From Desulfobacteraceae bacterium (GTDB taxonomy: Bacteria > Desulfobacterota > DSM-4660 > Desulfatiglandales > Desulfatiglandaceae), in NCBI GenBank assembly GCA_030612945.1, contig JAUWMY010000160.1:1-6278 (forward strand): a DNA stretch of 6,278 nt, given 5' to 3'. Positions 1 to 6,079 of the stretch are shown one piece after another. Both the position numbers and the translations under genes were made by a program. Numbering within the stretch: the stretch's first letter is position 1; each line of letters begins with the position of its first letter. Below the pieces are notes generated by a model. That model was not told the origin of the DNA. It saw nothing but the letters and a program-made list of their open reading frames with translations, and did not search any database.

Positions 1-342
1 CACATCCCCACAAACCTGCCCGCCATTGCCGACCTCTTGGGATATGCCCGTTCTGTACATGACAGGCGAGGCAGGCGGGTCTGGAACATGGTATTTGGCA
101 ATTATGTGGCAAAACCAGCATTTTTTACGAGGACTTCGGGCCTTCAATTTTGTCCCTGCCCTTAACCCTGAACCTGTGAACGCTTACCCTTTTTATATGC
201 TTAACGGGTTTTAGGAATAATTGTACTCAAATATATCTGGTTTTTTCGAAAAAGGCATAATTTAGGTAGTATTTTATCGCTCCAAAGAAGAGATCTTCGA
301 AAGGGGGAGGGCTCAGGGGCATAGGCCACGGGAATGTTTATC
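1..342. other. Left non-coding flank, no supported gene
   Basis: I see no convincing gene here. The + strand carries two overlapping short open frames, one open from the edge to a stop at 163-165 and one from ATG 26 to 214. Neither has a recognisable motif or a ribosome binding site, and their predicted peptides look like translated intergenic sequence. The stretch holds an imperfect hairpin (14-24 against 70-80), a 12-bp A/T-type palindrome TTTTTCGAAAAA at 242-253 and a G-rich run at 302-320. No terminator with a T-run is visible. An upstream gene, if any, ends outside the window or is too short a fragment to recognise. Confidence 0.6.
14..80. repeat. Imperfect inverted repeat near the left edge
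   Basis: ACCTGCCCGCC at 14-24 is matched in inverse orientation by GGCAGGCGGGT at 70-80, with 9 of 11 positions complementary and one of the two mismatches able to form a G-U pair in RNA. The enclosed loop is 45 nt. C/G-rich arms of this kind often belong to short dispersed intergenic repeats, but only one copy is in the window, so its class cannot be decided here. Confidence 0.35.
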
Positions 343-371
343 TTGACAAAATATGTTTTATAAACTATACT
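343..371 (+). promoter_or_regulatory. Strong sigma70-type promoter for the cyclase cluster
   Basis: A perfect -35 box TTGACA lies at 343-348, followed by a 17-bp A/T-rich spacer and a -10 box TATACT at 366-371 (5 of 6 matches to TATAAT). Transcription would start near 378, about 285 nt before the cyclase start codon. This is the best promoter match I found in the window, and the only good one upstream of the four genes. It most likely drives the cyclase, deacetylase and TPR-LysM genes, and possibly the transporter. The unusually long leader leaves room for post-transcriptional control, or for a separate small RNA. Confidence 0.72.
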
Positions 372-418
372 AAATTGTTTATTAATAAGCCCAAATTAGT
401 TTAGAAGCAAATTCTCGA

Positions 419-435
419 TATGCTGGATCAGCATA
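419..435. promoter_or_regulatory. Perfect 7-bp dyad in the leader, operator or RNA hairpin
   Basis: TATGCTGGATCAGCATA consists of two perfectly complementary 7-bp arms around a GAT centre. It sits about 40 nt downstream of the predicted transcription start. As DNA it could be a dimeric repressor site acting as a roadblock. As RNA it would form a 7-bp stem with a 3-nt loop. No T-run follows, so it is not an intrinsic terminator. Which regulator might bind is not evident. Confidence 0.4.
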
Positions 436-600
436 AAAGGCTCACGCCTAAATTCCTATCACGGAGTTTACCCCTGGCCCAGGCCTAATTTTATGAGTGT
501 AATTCTATGACATCAACTTATGAAGCTTTACAAAGCATGTGCTGCGTGCAGGGCAAAATCGCACCAGGGCGGGCCGTAAAGGCTTTATACCCAGGGTATT
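436..600 (+). promoter_or_regulatory. Leader region with several short potential hairpins
   Basis: Downstream of the 419-435 dyad the predicted leader can form further small stems: AGGC/GCCT at 438-449, CCTG/CAGG at 473-483, GCTT/AAGC at 525-536, GCC/GGC (extendable by G-U pairs) at 571-585, and ATACC/GGTAT at 587-599. No run of T follows any of them, so no intrinsic terminator is visible. I could not match the arrangement to a known riboswitch class. Individually the stems are short enough to arise by chance; the concentration of stems between a strong promoter and a distant gene is the reason to list them. Confidence 0.25.
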
Positions 601-602
601 GA
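507..602 (+). CDS. Possible 31-residue leader peptide or small protein
   Basis: An ATG at 507 opens a 31-codon frame that ends with TGA at 600-602, 60 nt before the cyclase start and in the same frame as it. A weak GAGTG at 495-499 lies 7 nt upstream. The predicted peptide has a balanced, protein-like composition: a Met-Cys-Cys in the middle, then GKIAPGRAVKAL and a Tyr-Pro-Gly-Tyr end. It has no membrane segment or signal peptide. I do not recognise it. It could be a translated leader peptide for the operon, a remnant of an older gene, or a chance ORF; the hairpins at 525-599 fall within it. Confidence is low because one short frame without homologues proves nothing. Confidence 0.25.
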   Translation: MTSTYEALQSMCCVQGKIAPGRAVKALYPGY

Positions 603-662
603 ACAAATACATTTAGAACCACAGCATTTTTAGATCTTTCCCCTAGGCTTAAGCGTGGGACG

Positions 663-2330
663 ATGGCTGACGATAATATTGAGAATAAGAAAAATCACTC
701 AGGTGAATCAACGAAACCTGAGGAGCAGTCCACACGCCATGAGCTTAAGGCTTACCTGGTGAGAAGACACGGAAAGGACCGTAGACGCGGGGAGGATAGA
801 AGGAGAGGGAAAGATAGAAGGACCGGAAAGGGCCTTTTCCCCAAAAAAGAAAAAAGAGACGGAAAAGAACGAAGGAGCGGGGAGGACCGTAGAAGCGGTC
901 AGGAGAGAAGGAGTACAAGAAAACTAAGAATTCCCATTTTTATTAAGCTTGCCAGTTTATCCACTATACTGATCCTGGTGGTTATTTCTATCATCAGTTT
1001 TACAATATTAAAAAAGCAAAAAGCGCAATATATTGGTCAGTTGATTAACCTGGGAGAGAGTATGGTTCGTATAGTGGCCAACAACGCTCCAGAAAAGCTT
1101 TTGGGGGAGGAAGAGCTGGCCTTATTCCAGCTTGTAAAAGATATCGCGGAAAATAAGCAGGTTATATATGTCCTGATTACTGACCAAAAGGATGTTATCA
1201 AGGCCCATAACCGTATCGATATGGTGAACAAGATATATTCACCGCCGGATAATATCCTGTTTCTTAAGGAAGACAATAAGGTTAAAGTAAGTTCTTTTAT
1301 CCGTGGCCGAGAAGAGATCCTGCTTTTTGAAGAACCAATTACCTATCAGAAACTAAGGGTCGGAGAAGTCCACCTGGCCATATCACAGAGAAAGATTTTT
1401 GAGAACATTCATGATGCCAAGATCTCTATTCTGGTACTCACAGCGTTTATAACACTCCTGGGGATTATGCTAAGTCTTGTGCTCAGCATGTATTTTTCAC
1501 GTCCTATCAGGAAGCTGGGGGAGAGTATCAAGGCCCTGGCAATGGATGATTTTGATCATCGTGTGGCTGTTAACCGCAATGATGAGCTTGGAGACCTTGG
1601 CTTAGCTTTTAACAGGATGGCCGAGGATCTGGCACTCAAGGACAAGATTAAGGATTCCTTCGGGCAGTACGTAACACCTGAGATAGTTGATATGATACTG
1701 GAAAACCCTGATAATCAATGGATGAAAGGATTAAAGGTAGAAGCCACGGTTCTATTTGTTGATATAAGGGGCTTTACAGGCCTGGCAGAGGAAAAAGAGC
1801 CGGAGACCGTGATTGAAATGCTTAATGATCATTTTACCAGGGTAACTGACATCGTGATTAGGCATGGTGGCCATTTGAACAAGTTCGTTGGAGATGAAGC
1901 AATGATAGTTTTCGGTACTCCAGCCCCCAATCCTCAACACGCTGAGGCGGCTGTAAGGGCGGCCCTGGATATACAGGAAGAAATAGCAAGGATTGATCGG
2001 GAAAAGAAGATGGGGGATGTGTCTTTTGAGGTCGGTATTGGTATCAATTCCGGTGAGATAGTGGCAGGGAACCTTGGATCACCCAAGCGAATGGAATATA
2101 CGGTTATTGGAGATAACGTAAATGTGGCATCGAGGCTTACTTCCCTTGCAAAGGGAGGAGAAATCTTGATCAGTAAGCAAACCTATGAATCAATCGTTGA
2201 CAATAGCAGGTTGAAAGTAGCTGAGAGAGGTAAAGTGTCTATCAAGGGGAAAAAAGTGGAGATAACTATCTTTAACGTGTTGAGATGGAATGAGGTTCAA
2301 GATGAGCAAGACAGCCGGAGCCCTGAATAG
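663..2330 (+). CDS. Membrane-bound class III adenylate cyclase with sensor and HAMP domains
   Basis: Predicted to make cyclic AMP from ATP in the cytoplasm in response to an extracytoplasmic signal. Order of parts in 555 residues: hydrophilic Arg-rich hexad repeats (34-87), membrane helix (about 93-116), a 130-residue extracytoplasmic sensor resembling a single Cache-like fold (118-250), second helix (about 253-277), HAMP linker (278-330), a short cyclase transducer segment, and the class III catalytic domain (about 358-540). The catalytic set looks complete: metal-binding Asp367 in FVDIRGF and Asp411 in FVGDE, adenine-selecting Lys407 and Thr480, transition-state Asn487 and Arg491. Lys plus Thr fits a class IIIb adenylate rather than guanylate cyclase. 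ATG 663 is the only usual start codon after the in-frame stop at 600-602, though its ribosome site (GTGGG, 655-659) is weak. The 3' end overlaps the deacetylase gene by 29 nt. Domain calls are firm; sensor ligand and fold are inferred. Confidence 0.95.
   Translation: MADDNIENKKNHSGESTKPEEQSTRHELKAYLVRRHGKDRRRGEDRRRGKDRRTGKGLFPKKEKRDGKERRSGEDRRSGQERRSTRKLRIPIFIKLASLSTILILVVISIISFTILKKQKAQYIGQLINLGESMVRIVANNAPEKLLGEEELALFQLVKDIAENKQVIYVLITDQKDVIKAHNRIDMVNKIYSPPDNILFLKEDNKVKVSSFIRGREEILLFEEPITYQKLRVGEVHLAISQRKIFENIHDAKISILVLTAFITLLGIMLSLVLSMYFSRPIRKLGESIKALAMDDFDHRVAVNRNDELGDLGLAFNRMAEDLALKDKIKDSFGQYVTPEIVDMILENPDNQWMKGLKVEATVLFVDIRGFTGLAEEKEPETVIEMLNDHFTRVTDIVIRHGGHLNKFVGDEAMIVFGTPAPNPQHAEAAVRAALDIQEEIARIDREKKMGDVSFEVGIGINSGEIVAGNLGSPKRMEYTVIGDNVNVASRLTSLAKGGEILISKQTYESIVDNSRLKVAERGKVSIKGKKVEITIFNVLRWNEVQDEQDSRSPE
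762..923 (+). repeat. Nine in-phase 18-bp units encoding RRxGx(D/E) hexads
   Basis: Residues 34-87 of the cyclase divide into nine consecutive hexads without loss of phase. Four follow RRxGx(D/E) or nearly so (RRHGKD, RRRGED, RRRGKD, RRTGKG). One is a divergent spacer hexad (LFPKKE), followed by KRDGKE, RRSGED, RRSGQE and a degenerate RRSTRK. Arg codons vary among AGA, AGG, CGT, CGC and CGA between units, so the DNA copies have diverged while the peptide pattern stayed. The tail is strongly basic and lies just before the first membrane helix, so by the positive-inside rule it stays cytoplasmic. Confidence 0.85.
2292..2295 (+). promoter_or_regulatory. Ribosome binding site deciding the deacetylase start
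   Basis: GAGG lies 6 nt before ATG 2302, an ideal arrangement. The alternative in-frame ATG at 2290 overlaps this site and has only weak purines directly against it. This supports 2302 as the start, inside the end of the cyclase gene, and suggests translational coupling. Confidence 0.65.
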
Positions 2331-3363
2331 GGAGAGACTAAGGGCTTTTGTCTTTGCCCTGATAGCGATAGGCCTTCTTTTTCAATCATCCTGCGCTACT
2401 TTCGAAGTGGCCCTAAAGAAAGCCGAAAAAGCGCTGTGGCAGGAAAAAACCCCAGAGCCCATTCAATTTCAGTCAGACGAATATATTGTCTACAGATTAC
2501 AAGAAGGAGAAACCCCTGTTACACTTGCAGAAAAATTTTTGGGAGATGAAAAGCGGTCATGGGTCATCGAAGACGCAAACAAGGACGTTACGTTTAGAAA
2601 AAATCAGTTAATTATAATCCCTCTGAAGGAAGATAATAAGGGGGGGCTGGCAATAGACGGCTATCAGGCAGTGCCGATTCTATCCTACCATCATTTTGCT
2701 GAAAATTGTGAATCTAACCTCTGTATCTCCGCCAGCGTTTTTGACCAGCAGATGAGGTACTTGAAAAATAATGCCTACAGGGTCATAACAATGCGTGAGC
2801 TTCTTGGGTTTATGCAGTATCGTCATGCCATCCCTAAAAGATCGATTCTTATCACCATTGATGACGGCTACAGATCTGCTTATGAAATTGCATATCCAGT
2901 GCTCAAGAAATATGGGTTTAGTGCGACACTCTTTATCTACACAGATTATGTGGGAGTTTCCAGGAGCGCTATCACGTGGGATCAACTCCGAGAGATGAAG
3001 GCCGATGGTTTTGGAGTTGGCTCTCATACCATATCTCATTGTGATCTTACAAAGAGAATGACAGGTGAAAATTATCAGGACTATCTGGCGAGGATCAAAA
3101 GAGAAATTTTTGACTCTAAACAGATAATTGACAAAGAGCTGGGGCAGGATACTTTCACTTTTGCCTACCCTTACAGCCGTTATAATGCCTCAGTATTGAA
3201 TCTTTGTGAACAGGCGGGTTACAAGATCGGAGTAACTGTGGATAGGGGAGGAAACGCCTTTTTTAAAGATCCGCTTGTCCTGGACAGAAATCAGATATTG
3301 AAAAGCTATATGTATGCCTTCATAGCCAACCTAAAAACTTTTAATAAATTTTCTCTAAAGTGA
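2302..3363 (+). CDS. LysM-containing polysaccharide deacetylase (NodB/CE4 fold), probable envelope lipoprotein
   Basis: Likely removes acetyl groups from a glycan (peptidoglycan or an exopolysaccharide) outside the cytoplasm. In 353 residues from ATG 2302: a signal peptide with basic start and hydrophobic core (about 15-27) leads to Cys31 in FQSSC, a lipobox with Gln instead of the usual Leu at -3. A LysM-like peptidoglycan-binding domain spans about 61-107, with YRLQEGET at its start and an IIIPL end. A NodB-type domain follows (about 123-345). It begins with PILSYHHF and carries the metal and base pair Asp187-Asp188 in TIDDG, metal ligands His242 and His246 in GSHTISH, and FAYPY at 287-291 in the variant form seen in PgaB/IcaB-like enzymes. 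The core catalytic residues are intact; a clear late His motif is not obvious. An in-frame ATG at 2290 would add four residues. Substrate cannot be told from sequence. It sits between the cyclase (29-nt overlap) and the TPR-LysM gene (7-nt gap). Confidence 0.93.
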   Translation: MSKTAGALNRERLRAFVFALIAIGLLFQSSCATFEVALKKAEKALWQEKTPEPIQFQSDEYIVYRLQEGETPVTLAEKFLGDEKRSWVIEDANKDVTFRKNQLIIIPLKEDNKGGLAIDGYQAVPILSYHHFAENCESNLCISASVFDQQMRYLKNNAYRVITMRELLGFMQYRHAIPKRSILITIDDGYRSAYEIAYPVLKKYGFSATLFIYTDYVGVSRSAITWDQLREMKADGFGVGSHTISHCDLTKRMTGENYQDYLARIKREIFDSKQIIDKELGQDTFTFAYPYSRYNASVLNLCEQAGYKIGVTVDRGGNAFFKDPLVLDRNQILKSYMYAFIANLKTFNKFSLK

Positions 3364-3370
3364 AAACCCA

Positions 3371-4612
3371 ATGTTTTTAATTTCTATCTTCATTAAAATC
3401 CCACCCATCCCCCCTTTAGTAAAGGTGGGTGAGCGTGAATTTTTCAGTTCAGGAAAGGGGGGACTCTTAGCATCCTCCTTTCTGGCCCTCCTCTTTGCCT
3501 GGACTTTGATAGGGCCCTGCGGCTGTACAACCTTTGGAGAAAGACCTCATGAAGTTGTAAAAGAAGATCTTTTTAAGGAGTATCTACAGAAAGGTCGAGA
3601 CTGTGAAGATAAGGGGGATCTGGTAGAGGCCTTAAAACAATATAAACTGGCGATGACCCTAAACCCTGCAAGCAAGGAGGTTATTGATTGCTCTAACAGG
3701 GTGGAAACGGCGCTGCGTCGTTTAGCCGAGAAACACTATAAGGCAGGGCTTACATTAGACAAGGCAGGAAAATATGCCCGCAGTCGTCAACAGTTTTTGA
3801 TAGCTTTAAGGCTCTGGCCGGATTATCCTGAAGCAATAAATATGCTCACCACCAGAAAACGGATTCAGATCAAGAGGTACGTTGTACATACTGTTAGGGC
3901 CTCAGAAAGCGTTTCCAAACTGGCAAAGATCTATTATGGAGATCCTGAGAAGTTTTCTATTATAGCCAAATACAATAATTTTGATGATGCCTCCCGGATC
4001 GCTGTCGGCCAGAAAATCAAAATTCCCGAGATAGAAGGAATAGATTTTTTAGTCGGCAAGGAACCTATTGAGACGGAATCCCTGTCAGTAGATGATTTGG
4101 AAATTGCGGAATGGGATTGGGAAGATTACGCTCTGGAAGACCGGCCGGAACCGGTGGACCAGGTTGCTATCTATCGCAATCACGGGGTGGACTTGTTCAG
4201 AAAAGGCGAATACCAGATGGCAATTGTTGAATTCAACAAGGTACTGAATGCAAACCCTGATGATAACATTGCGCTTGCCTATTCCCATAAGTCCCATTAT
4301 CAACTTGCAATGGATTTTTATGCCAAAAAGGACTACCTGGGAGCAAGAGATCAGTTTAAGGCTTCCCTCCGATACACGAAAGATTGCTACAAATGCAACG
4401 TATACATAAGGAAAAGTGAAGATTTATACAAGGAGAGGCATTACAAGAAGGGGATGCGTTTTTATAATGATGAACAATTAAATAAAGCTATCAAGGAATG
4501 GGAACTGGTAAGGCTTATGGATTCGGACTATAAAAAAGTGAATGAATTCATCAACAAAGCCAAAACACTTTTGAAAAAGATAGAGGAGTTGAAAAAGAGC
4601 CAAAAGAGTTAA
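3371..4612 (+). CDS. TPR-LysM-TPR envelope protein, probable lipoprotein
   Basis: Probably a cell-wall-associated scaffold rather than an enzyme; no catalytic motif is visible. Numbering from ATG 3371 (413 residues): residues 1-31 are mostly encoded by a palindromic repeat element and look non-functional. A hydrophobic signal segment (32-47) leads to Cys50/Cys52 (GPCGCTTF), an atypical lipobox. Two TPR-like helical repeats lie at about 71-102 and 119-152, a LysM domain at 170-219 (HTVRASESVSKLA start, VGQKIKIP end), and an acidic, Trp-containing linker at 220-262. Three more TPR-like repeats cover about 266-400, and the C-terminus is Lys-rich. The start is uncertain: ATG 3371 lacks a good ribosome site, and GTG 3425 (codon 19) would still leave a basic n-region before the signal. 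A few TPR units are degenerate. The CxTF after the signal resembles CATF in the preceding deacetylase, and both carry LysM, so they probably act at the same site. Function beyond this is unknown. Confidence 0.88.
   Translation: MFLISIFIKIPPIPPLVKVGEREFFSSGKGGLLASSFLALLFAWTLIGPCGCTTFGERPHEVVKEDLFKEYLQKGRDCEDKGDLVEALKQYKLAMTLNPASKEVIDCSNRVETALRRLAEKHYKAGLTLDKAGKYARSRQQFLIALRLWPDYPEAINMLTTRKRIQIKRYVVHTVRASESVSKLAKIYYGDPEKFSIIAKYNNFDDASRIAVGQKIKIPEIEGIDFLVGKEPIETESLSVDDLEIAEWDWEDYALEDRPEPVDQVAIYRNHGVDLFRKGEYQMAIVEFNKVLNANPDDNIALAYSHKSHYQLAMDFYAKKDYLGARDQFKASLRYTKDCYKCNVYIRKSEDLYKERHYKKGMRFYNDEQLNKAIKEWELVRLMDSDYKKVNEFINKAKTLLKKIEELKKSQKS
3395..3465. repeat. Palindromic C-rich/G-rich repeat element across the gene 3 start
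   Basis: TCCCCCCTTT at 3408-3417 has a perfect 10-bp inverse match, AAAGGGGGGA, at 3454-3463. It also has a closer imperfect partner: CCCCCCTTTA (3409-3418) against TAAAGGTGGG (3420-3429), 9 of 10 complementary. Outer arms AAAAT (3395-3399) and ATTTT (3439-3443) also pair. This nested layout is like the short, mobile-looking palindromic intergenic repeats found in many Desulfobacterota and related genomes, whose translation typically reads as IPPIPPL followed by KGG-type motifs. The same peptide pattern appears in the N-terminus of the overlapping gene. No transposase is nearby, and only one copy is in the window. Confidence 0.6.
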
Positions 4613-4646
4613 ATGTACTGATTTCTTCTTATTAATGAAGCATTTA

Positions 4647-4653
4647 GAGGAAG
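4647..4653 (+). promoter_or_regulatory. Ribosome binding site of the MFS transporter gene
   Basis: GAGGAAG, with GAGG ending 7 nt before ATG 4658, is the clearest Shine-Dalgarno site in the window. It fixes the transporter start. The 45-nt gap that contains it shows no promoter or terminator, so read-through from the upstream cluster is possible. Confidence 0.7.
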
Positions 4654-4657
4654 TACC

Positions 4658-5995
4658 ATGAACAAAGAAAAGAAGGCCGTATGGGGCTGGGCAATGTACG
4701 ACTGGGCAAATTCCGCTTTTGCGACGACGGTTATGGCCGGATTCTTCCCCATTTTCTTCAAGCAGTATTGGAGCTATGGAGTAGATGTCAATGTTAGCAC
4801 TGCCCAGCTTGGATTCGGTAATTCAATCGCCAGCCTGCTTGTGGCGTTAATGGCACCTGTCCTGGGTGCTATTGCCGATAAGGGCTCGGCCAGAAAAAAA
4901 TTCCTCATATTTTTTGCATACCTGGGTGTACTCATGACGGCTTGCCTCTTTCTGGTCGGAAAAGGAGAATGGGCCTGGGCCATTTTTGTTTATGCCATGG
5001 GGATCATCGGATTCTCCGGTGCAAATGTATTTTATGATTCTCTCCTGCCGACTGTGGCGGATAAAGACAACGTTGATTATATATCAGGCCTTGGATTTGC
5101 CATGGGATACCTTGGCGGTGGGCTGCTGTTTCTTATTAATGTGTTAATGACATTAATGCCGGAAAAATTTGGATTGGCCGATTCCGGTGAGGCCGTCAGA
5201 TATTCTTTTATTTCGGTGGCCATATGGTGGGGTGTGTTTACAATCTTTACAATACTGTGGGTGCCGGAAGAAAAAACGGCTGGTGCGTCGCGCGAGGGCG
5301 GGAACTTTATTGCGGATGGTTTCCGGCAGATTATTGGGACATTTAAAAAAGTTCGACATTTGAAAACTATATTTTTATTTCTGCTGGCATATTGGTTTTA
5401 CATTGACGGTGTTGATACCATCATCCGCATGGCTGTTGATTATGGGATGTCAATCGGGTTTGCATCTAATGATTTGATAATCGCGCTCTTGGTTGTCCAG
5501 TTTGTGGGATTTCCTTCAGCGTTGGTGTTCGGGAAATTAGGCCAAAAATGGGGTGTTCGCAAGGCAATTTACCTCGCCATTGGCATCTATATGCTCATTG
5601 TTGTGTGGGGAACTATGATGACCGTAAAGCAGGAATTCTACATTCTGGCCATCATGATCGGTTTGGTCCAGGGTGGTATTCAAGCTCTCAGCCGTTCCTA
5701 TTATTCGCGATTGATTCCCAGAGAACAATCTGCTGAATACTATGGGTTTTACAATATGCTTGGCAAGTTTGCAGCCATTGTTGGCCCGGCTCTCATGGGC
5801 GTTGTTGGTCTAATTGCAAGACGATTGTTAATGCCGCCCACACCCACACCCGGGCAAATTGAACATGTTGGACAATTAGCTTCACGCTGGAGTATCGCAT
5901 CTGTCTTGATACTCTTTCTAATCGGGGCCATCCTTTTCTATTTTGTTGATGAAGAAAAGGGTAAGGCGGAGGCGGCATATTTATCAGAATCGTAG
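4658..5995 (+). CDS. MFS transporter, UMF1/Atg22-like family
   Basis: An inner-membrane secondary transporter of the major facilitator superfamily. The N-terminal WAMYDWANSAFATTV (11-25) is the hallmark of the UMF1/Atg22-like branch. A second family-typical stretch is QGGIQALSRSYYSRLIP (338-354), followed by YYGFYNMLGKFAAIVGP (361-377). About twelve membrane segments can be placed, near 12-34, 49-72, 81-101, 105-126, 142-166, 182-202, 235-254, 270-292, 303-322, 327-347, 364-386 and 411-430. The MFS loop motif between segments 2 and 3 reads GAIADKGSARKK (70-81), with a counterpart FGKLGQKWGVRK in the second half. At 445 residues it is full length. Fungal Atg22 exports amino acids from the vacuole, but bacterial substrates are mostly undefined, so none is assigned. 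A role connected with the upstream envelope genes is not supported by its own sequence. Confidence 0.95.
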   Translation: MNKEKKAVWGWAMYDWANSAFATTVMAGFFPIFFKQYWSYGVDVNVSTAQLGFGNSIASLLVALMAPVLGAIADKGSARKKFLIFFAYLGVLMTACLFLVGKGEWAWAIFVYAMGIIGFSGANVFYDSLLPTVADKDNVDYISGLGFAMGYLGGGLLFLINVLMTLMPEKFGLADSGEAVRYSFISVAIWWGVFTIFTILWVPEEKTAGASREGGNFIADGFRQIIGTFKKVRHLKTIFLFLLAYWFYIDGVDTIIRMAVDYGMSIGFASNDLIIALLVVQFVGFPSALVFGKLGQKWGVRKAIYLAIGIYMLIVVWGTMMTVKQEFYILAIMIGLVQGGIQALSRSYYSRLIPREQSAEYYGFYNMLGKFAAIVGPALMGVVGLIARRLLMPPTPTPGQIEHVGQLASRWSIASVLILFLIGAILFYFVDEEKGKAEAAYLSES

Positions 5996-6079
5996 TTTGG
6001 CTGTCTGGCCCTAACCCTTTGATTTTTCTTGATCCGCAAAAAAAACCGAACTCAAACCTCAATATATTGTATTTTCCTC

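Noticed and set aside
1..165. Open + frame running from the left edge to TAA at 163-165, possibly the 3' end of an upstream gene
   Set aside because: The 54-residue translation shows no recognisable motif and overlaps another equally open frame; the composition resembles intergenic sequence.
26..214. 62-codon + strand ORF
   Set aside because: No ribosome site before ATG 26 and no motif; the end of the peptide is translated from a low-information stretch typical of intergenic DNA.
548..600. Resemblance to the c-di-GMP-I (GEMM) riboswitch: AGGGCAAA followed by GGGCCGTAAAGGC
   Set aside because: The short match to the conserved GCAAA elements is tempting upstream of a signalling gene, but the hairpin between them lacks the GNRA tetraloop and the 3' GGTAGCCGGG-type receptor is absent. 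A covariance-model search would settle it.
762..923. Reading the 18-bp repeat array as a CRISPR-like or mobile element
   Set aside because: Units are contiguous without spacers, diverged at synonymous sites and in frame within a coding gene, so this is a peptide repeat.
2680..3039. 119-codon minus-strand ORF inside the deacetylase gene
   Set aside because: It lies fully antisense to the catalytic core of the deacetylase, whose motifs confirm the + strand reading.
4618..4640. CTTC...GAAG inverted repeat between the TPR-LysM and transporter genes as a terminator
   Set aside because: Stem of four A/T-rich pairs with no following T-run; not a credible terminator.
5793..6062. 89-codon minus-strand ORF across the end of the transporter gene
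   Set aside because: Most of it is antisense to well-supported transporter coding sequence and it has no recognisable domain.
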